64,000 bases of DNA from contig QCXZ01000137.1 of NCBI GenBank assembly GCA_025024175.1, positions 29,317,327 through 29,381,326 of the forward strand, read 5' to 3'. The notes beneath the pieces were generated by a model. It searched no databases. It worked only from the letters and a program-made list of their open reading frames with translations, and had not been told where the DNA came from. The stretch is from Rhyzopertha dominica (Eukaryota; Arthropoda; Insecta; Coleoptera; Bostrichidae). This document shows positions 55,561 to 64,000 of the stretch, piece by piece (position 1 is the stretch's first letter; each line of letters begins with the position of its first letter). The position numbers and the translations under genes were made by a program.

Positions 55561-55639
55561 TCAAGCGCGTTTCTCACACCGATGAGGAGACTCGCCTAAT
55601 GCAATCACCCCCGCGCCGCGCTCCCCGCTGTTGCCCATG

Positions 55640-55686
55640 TTTCTATATAAACCGAGCGATAACGCACGCGTACTCCTATAATAAAC
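55640..55686 (+). promoter_or_regulatory. TATA-type core promoter, possibly from an LTR remnant
   Basis: CTATATAAACCGAGCG (TATATAA at 55644-55650) follows a CpG-rich patch (55610-55635), unusual for this window, and AATAAA lies 30 bases on (55680-55685). A TATA box closely followed by a poly(A) signal and then a GGAGGTGACGACTGG block suggests a retroelement LTR piece. No partner LTR was found. Confidence 0.35.
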
Positions 55687-56559
55687 AGACTTTCGAACGA
55701 ATGGAGGTGACGACTGGAAGGTATTTGTTGTAGGTATAATAATGCTCTACTACCAGGAAAGCAGTACCCTACATTACTATTATTATTATTATACGGAGCA
55801 TACTCGAATAGGAATTGACAAACACAACACTGTTGCAGTGTGCATACAAATCCATCAGCAGGGAAGCCTCCAGCTGGTTGGATCAGTATTTTCTATTATT
55901 AGATATCAATATATTTCATTCATATATTACAAGCTTAAACGTAAGCTGTTGGCATTTTCTGTTAAATTTAACCTTTTGCTGGAGGCAACATTCAGTGATC
56001 CCTCAAATCCTATAGGGCTAATGAGGGGTATGCCATTTAACGTAACCTTTTCAACTGACCGGACGTTCTGAAAATGTAATTATGCTGCTACCTTGTATAT
56101 TTAACAATTCCGAAGGGACGTGCTATACTGAACACTCTTATACAGCCTAGTTTCTGCGACTTATTCTAGATGTAAACAGAAATTATTTTGGTACGTAAAC
56201 AGGTATAATATACTTTTAAACCTCATTTTCTTATATTATATATACTTAATTATCTTTGTTTGTATTCTGTAACTCGAGCTATTATAGATCTGTCACCAGA
56301 GTAGTGACCACTTTATACGTTGTTTGGCGCACTGGAATGACTACCTTATCATTTAGCTGTGCAGTCCAGGATGCAAGTGCTATACTGTTTGGCGTTTTTC
56401 AATGTAAAGCTTATAGCAAAATGTTTAAATCGCCTTTTTCTAATCAAAATTGACTTTTGACAGTGTCATTGTTATCGTTTGTTTATGGTGATTTTACTTT
56501 CTGTATTATGGTGTTTAATTTTATATTATATTGTGGTATATACTAGCCAATCCTTGTAC

Positions 56560-56730
56560 ATCTGTTCCTCCATTAACACTAAAATATCCAAAAACGATAT
56601 TACTCATACAATATTATACAAAATACAATGCAAATACTGCCCCAAAATTTACATAAGACAATCTGGTCAGTGCATGGTCAGTGCATTAAAAACAGAATTA
56701 AAAAACACAAAAGCGATAATAGTACCTTAA
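56560..56730 (+). pseudogene. Penelope-like GIY-YIG endonuclease fragment
   Basis: Within an open frame (56479-56730) the stretch TILYKIQCKYCPKIYIRQSGQ fits the PLE pattern: (V/L)YKI-x-C as the GIY half, C-x2-C, then (I/V)YI-x-Q as the YIG half, with the Gly of YIG changed to Arg. The frame ends soon after, so the tail is missing. A small isolated PLE relic. Confidence 0.55.
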
Positions 56731-56739
56731 CAGCACCAG

Positions 56740-58880
56740 AATATTAGACATTGAACACCATACACTGTAAAAAACAAATACTAGAAATTATTTATATTCC
56801 AAAAACATAAATTCCTGTTCTAATGACAGAACAGATGAACAGATGCATGAGTAATATGTGCCACAATATAATATAACATTGAACACCACTATTAATACCA
56901 TGATACTGATAGTAAAATCAGCACAAGCAAACGATAATAATGACACTGACACAAATTAATTCTGACAAGAAAAAGGCTTTGATAAGATATAAACTTTATA
57001 TATATTTTAACAAATGTACAATTTTAATGTATTGTGTGTTAATGGGGTATAAGACAACTATTGAAACTGAACAAGACAATCACTTACAATGTTTCTATTT
57101 AGCTCTACTATCCTAACACAACCATCAGTTATTTAAAAAAATACGAATAGTTTATAACAATTACAAATCTGAAGGGTCTGTTCGTCCTGGTTTCAAAGAC
57201 TTGCCGAATTCGCGCTTCTTTTCAGCCAATCGTATTCAGTCTGTTGCACACTTGGCATCATTGTATGTCCTTGCCAAGTTTATTTACATGATCGTATGTT
57301 TATGTAAACATAACCTAAACTAATGGGTACTTTAGAGTTGTCGAAAACTGGGTGTATTAATACCATTTCTCAGTTTATAGGCAAAATATCATCAGGAAGC
57401 ATAAAGACTGATTCGAGCAGCTTATCGCGTATTGATCACAACATCAAATAACAAATAGCAAAATACATAACCAAACACAAACACGCGCACTTTCGTCTTT
57501 CACTGTCATGCTGTCATTTGTCATTGGTTACGGGCATGTCCGTCAGCTGATTGCCTTTCTCTGTTGTCAAACGTTCGACCAGTACATACGTCATGATGAC
57601 GTATGTACTGGCCGCGTTTAAAAAGGTGCGTTGTCTCCCACCAATTTACAATAATTTTTTTAGGGCATTAAAACTCCACAGACGANAGAAATACTTTGGA
57701 ATTAGCATTAGCATACCTTTAGCTTCACAAAACATATTTTTCCAGAAAAGTGTCTTATACCCCATTCTTCTAGATTATAAACACATAAGGAAGGCTTAAA
57801 CCAATAAATACATCCGAAACGTAGTCAAAAATACAGCCCAAAAAAATAAGATACAAATGATTAACCAAGGAGTTCCGCAAAAGAAACAAATAATAAATAA
57901 ACTACTTTCTGCAGAAATTTGTTAAATTTTGTTGGGTTTGCATTGCAAGTGCTGGCAACCCGGCTTCGATGCCCAGGTGTTTCGTCCGCAAGCGTGTGCT
58001 GTGGGTTGCTTCAATATTGTTTACCAGCGATCGTTGAAGTCAATGCCAGGGATATGTTTTTCCACTCATATTTGTCATTTTAAAGCCGCACATTACATTT
58101 AACAACAACCAAAAGGGTATACCGAAACCAAACCAAATACAAACGGCGGCACATACATACAACTTCTACAACAACAACAATTAGCACACGTTTAACGTTG
58201 TTGGTCAACAAGACCATTAAAAATTAGTAATGTACCCTATTAAAAGCAGATATGAGTGACATGAAGTATATCTATATAAAGTAATAAATTTTGTTACGTG
58301 TATATTATCAGATATACAGATATGCGGGTTGTCCTAAGTAATAAATTTTACACCATCTAAAATCTCTAATATAGTTTAAGTTTGAAAAAATTAAACAGAT
58401 GAATTTTAACTTAAATGTAGCCAAATTTTATTTTGTTTTGAAAGTTATTTCAGCATCCTTGCAGCGTTCACAACCACCCCTTGAAAGAATTTAAATAGTA
58501 AAAGGAGTAAAGTAATACGTCACTTTGAAGCTGCTGCTTTTGTTACTTTAAACAATCTATTTTTGAAAAACATCTCAATCCAGAATACTCTCGTTCAAAT
58601 TGTAAACAAGTTTTTTGTGGTATCGCAGGACTAAGAAATGTTACCTTATCTGCACGTCGGCTGAAATGATATTTGGTTTAAATTTTATTGTTGTTAAATA
58701 ACTAAGTTAAAGATAAAACCCTGTAATTTATAAAATGGTTTCTAGTACAAAAAAAGAATTGAACTAGTAACAGTATCACGAAAATAACACATTCATGTGC
58801 TATTGCGACTTCTAGGAACTCGTCAGCATGCCACTAGTTTAGTTTAGTTAATTTTAGGAAATGGGCTGTTTTTCAAACTG
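56740..58880. other. Non-coding stretch with one perfect palindrome
   Basis: Nothing coding is supported. The 33-base palindrome at 57579-57611 is the only structure. Confidence 0.45.
57579..57611. repeat. Perfect 33-base palindrome with two ACGTCAT/ATGACGT half-sites
   Basis: Sixteen bases (CCAGTACATACGTCAT) are followed by one central G and their exact reverse complement. The centre holds two CRE-like TGACGT sites back to back. Confidence 0.85.
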
Positions 58881-58884
58881 ACTC

Positions 58885-59385
58885 AAGGATCTGGCGTCTC
58901 TAAAAGTAGAATTCATCGGATTTTCAAAAACAAAATTTTATTTTTCAACAATTAAATGACGATCATCCGTATCGACGTTTGCAGTTCTATGAGAATATTA
59001 CCGACTGTATGATTAATAATGACCTAGGTTTACTTTACAACACTTGTTTCTCAAAAATTAAACGTTTGGGCATGCATTGTGTACCATATTTGCAGTCCTT
59101 AGAAAACTTTATTGACCTCTTAACTTCCCAAGTAGTGGAGGAAGACGTAAATCCCCAAAAAAGAAGTTGTCTTTCAATAAGAGAAAACGCCTCTCCATTA
59201 TCATGTAGTACGAGTAAGTAGGTTTCCTAGATACTCGTTTTTCCGGACAATGGATAGGCAGGAGAGGTCCCTTCAATGTCCAGCTAGGTCGCCCGATTTA
59301 ACTCCTTTGTATTTCTTTTTGTGGAATCATTTCAAATCCAGGGTTTATGTTGCACTATCTGAAAATGTTGTAAAACGTTAGATAA
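58885..59385 (+). pseudogene. Tc1/mariner-superfamily transposase fossil, most complete of three
   Basis: In order: GSGVSKSRIHRIF (second helix-turn-helix end, about 58890-58925), LNDDHPYRRLQFYENI (about 58955-59000), KLNVWACIVYH (about 59057-59090), PLHYHV (about 59192-59210), QWIGRRGP (about 59250-59272) and PARSPDLTPLYFFLWNHFKS (about 59281-59342) with the FLW motif intact. Frames change several times, and the first catalytic acid region and the QQDG motif are gone. It ends at a TAG at 59379-59381. Inactive; TIRs not found. Confidence 0.75.
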
Positions 59386-59389
59386 AACC

Positions 59390-62315
<2,926 letters not shown>

Positions 62316-62321
62316 ATGATC

Positions 62322-62362
62322 GGTAAAGCGCTTTCGGTTAAAATATAGCCATCGTCAGTACC
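62322..62362 (-). ncRNA. Hammerhead-ribozyme-like motif, minus member of an inverted pair
   Basis: Minus strand: stem I GGUA (62362-62359) with UACC (62325-62322); perfect core CUGACGA (62358-62352); one extra U; stem II GGCU/AACC with one mismatch; GAAA; loop-less stem III palindrome AGCGCU; cleavage base U. Only stem II is weakened. Confidence 0.6.
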
Positions 62363-62382
62363 ATTTACAATTATTATTCAAA

Positions 62383-62422
62383 TACTGACCATGGCTATAT
62401 TTTAGCCGAAAGCGCTTTACTG
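62383..62422 (+). ncRNA. Hammerhead-ribozyme-like motif, plus member of an inverted pair
   Basis: Plus strand: core CUGACCA (62385-62391; G8 changed to C), one extra U, stem II GGCU/AGCC (perfect), GAAA (62408-62411), stem III palindrome AGCGCU, then UACUG. Stem I is weak. It is the inverted repeat of 62322-62362 with a 20-base spacer. Confidence 0.5.
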
Positions 62423-62429
62423 ATTGTCT

Positions 62430-64000
62430 AATAAAGTGATGAACTTGGACCCATTTTAATATATAAGAAAAGCAATAATCATTCATATCCTCGTTGAGAA
62501 ATGGACCAGTTTTCTATTTTACTTGAATAAGATATGGTGCAACTTTGTTGTTTGTTCATTTGTAGACAGCATTTATTCTTAACAATTTAATGGTCAAACT
62601 ACAACAATTGACTTTTCTTTTGTATCCATCACCACATAATATGGCTAACCTTAATTTAAAATAACCACAATCTAATAGTAGTAAGCAGTACTTAAATACT
62701 AAAAATTAATTTCTGAGCTTGAATAAAAAATGATGTTTTGTGAATAAGTTAAAAAGCTAATAATTGTTGTTACCTGTACAGGTTCGAAAAGTATGAATTT
62801 GTAACTTAACTTAGTGTACCGAAATACATTAAATTCAAACATTAATAGTACAATATACTAATATTCCAACACTACTAATTCAATTAACCACTATTAAACT
62901 ACTGCAATGCAGGACAGTCGCTCTAAAATACTTTAGAACACTTGGATCGCTTACTTCGCTTGTTTACTGCTATTCAAATCAGACTTCTCGCGCCATACGC
63001 CAACCAGCGTGTTATATGTTATATAGGGTATATTAAATATTCCATTCCTGCTCTAGTTCTTTCCTCCTGTATCACTTCAATATACGCTAATTATATGTTC
63101 TCCCAAAGTTATTATTTCACTTCTCTTCTTTCGTTTTGTATAGATATATAAAATATCGTTAAATTAAGTAAACTGCACGGGGCTTTATTGCGAAAGTCCA
63201 CTTGCACTCCAGTTTTTTGTAATCGCTTGTAAAATACTAGTAGTGTCGAAATATAACTATACAAAGTTCATACCAATTGAGATTAGCTTTTGATTCCATG
63301 CATCGCAATTTATACAGAGCATATGCGCTTACCTCCTCTTAATCCTCTTATTTACAAAGAACTACATACTACATAATACGGCCACCCCTGCAATGCAGTG
63401 GAGCTGTAAACTTAGACTGCCACCAATTCGGATTATATACCAGGATTATTATTGGGCTTAACCGGGGCGTTTTACGAATTATTTGACCACCACCGAGGCT
63501 ACTGCATGTTTACGGAGAATATTAAATTTTATTGTTAATTTGTATGCCGTACGTAGAAGTCATTAGTTATATGAGTCCGTAATCTTGCTGTACAGTGTTA
63601 GCTTTATTTAGTGTTTAACGGCCCCACTGAAATTTATTTACCCTTACATTGTTAGCTTTCAGCGTTAACGTCCTTACTGACGTCACATTGTATTAAATTT
63701 CTTGGGATAACTTTCGTTTCGAAGGTGATAAAATGTTAAATTGGACAACGTGAATCTCTCTAAGTAAATTCTGTCTTAATTGAAGGCGAACAAACTAGAT
63801 AGTTTCGCAAGTTTACTAGTCGGTTTTAAACTTTAAATAAACGAAATTAGTTTGTAATTTCAACCAGGAGGTAAATCCTGGGATATATTTGCGTAGTACA
63901 CCTCATAACGGTAAGCTTTGCTCACTATTAATTATTTCTTTTGATCTTTAGTAATTAACTTTGGATACAGCCAACGCAAACAAGCTGTAGATATGTTGCA
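62430..64000. other. Non-coding stretch to the window end, nothing supported
   Basis: A 69-codon frame at 62942-63151 is unrecognised. No other structure was seen. Confidence 0.5.

Overview
The window looks like a repeat-dense, AT-rich chromosome segment from an arthropod, most likely an insect. The signs are scattered single ambiguous bases, Penelope-like elements (PLEs), hAT, P-like and Tc1/mariner relics, a Ty3/Gypsy element, and one cellular gene of animal type (a metaxin). Two short (TCAGG)n tracts resemble the beetle telomere motif, but that is a weak taxonomic clue. There are no bacterial operons, CRISPR arrays or rRNA, and I recognised no tRNA.

Layout. 1-400: 3' end of a PLE with a hammerhead-ribozyme-like fold. 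2.6-3.4 kb: 3' end of a jockey/CR1-type LINE. 5.6-6.1 kb: mariner-like fossil (minus). 10.0-11.0 kb: an intact, uninterrupted metaxin-1-like gene, the only convincing host gene. 12.35-14.1 kb: a decayed PLE split by a 580-bp P-like insertion (7-bp target duplication, THAP-like remnant) and ending in a hammerhead motif. 14.3-21.8 kb: a hAT-type transposon (15-bp TIRs, 8-bp TSD) carrying a 5.7-kb Gypsy LTR retrotransposon with two identical 413-bp LTRs and one frameshift in RNase H. 21.9-26.6 kb: a long inverted-repeat element (arms about 0.6 kb) with two unrecognised ORFs, itself invaded by a 1.43-kb non-LTR insertion with an 18-bp TSD and a (CAAT)n tail. 26.75-28.3 kb: two PLE copies head to head. 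29.9-32.1 kb: another PLE ruin. 37.5 kb: a 63-bp inverted repeat built around a hammerhead-like fold. 41-42 kb: a 1-kb non-autonomous hAT. 43 kb: an element with 122-bp internal tandem repeats. 46.9-48.7 kb: a LINE fossil, then a cluster of elements all inserted at (TAA)n, including R4/Dong-like 3' ends and a TATA-plus-hammerhead unit. 53.2 and 58.9 kb: mariner-like fossils. 56.6 kb: PLE endonuclease fragment. 62.2-62.4 kb: a (ATT)n tract beside an inverted pair of hammerhead-like folds.

The most interesting signal is the recurrence of hammerhead-ribozyme-like folds at PLE ends and in TAA-bounded repeats. At six or more places I can read a core, a stem II, GAAA, and a loop-less palindromic stem III. 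Two loci share a core in which C3 and G8 are both replaced (U3, A8), a change that would keep the known 3-8 tertiary pair. The other long stretches show no gene I can support. All calls come from reading motifs by eye; no alignments or folding programs were run.
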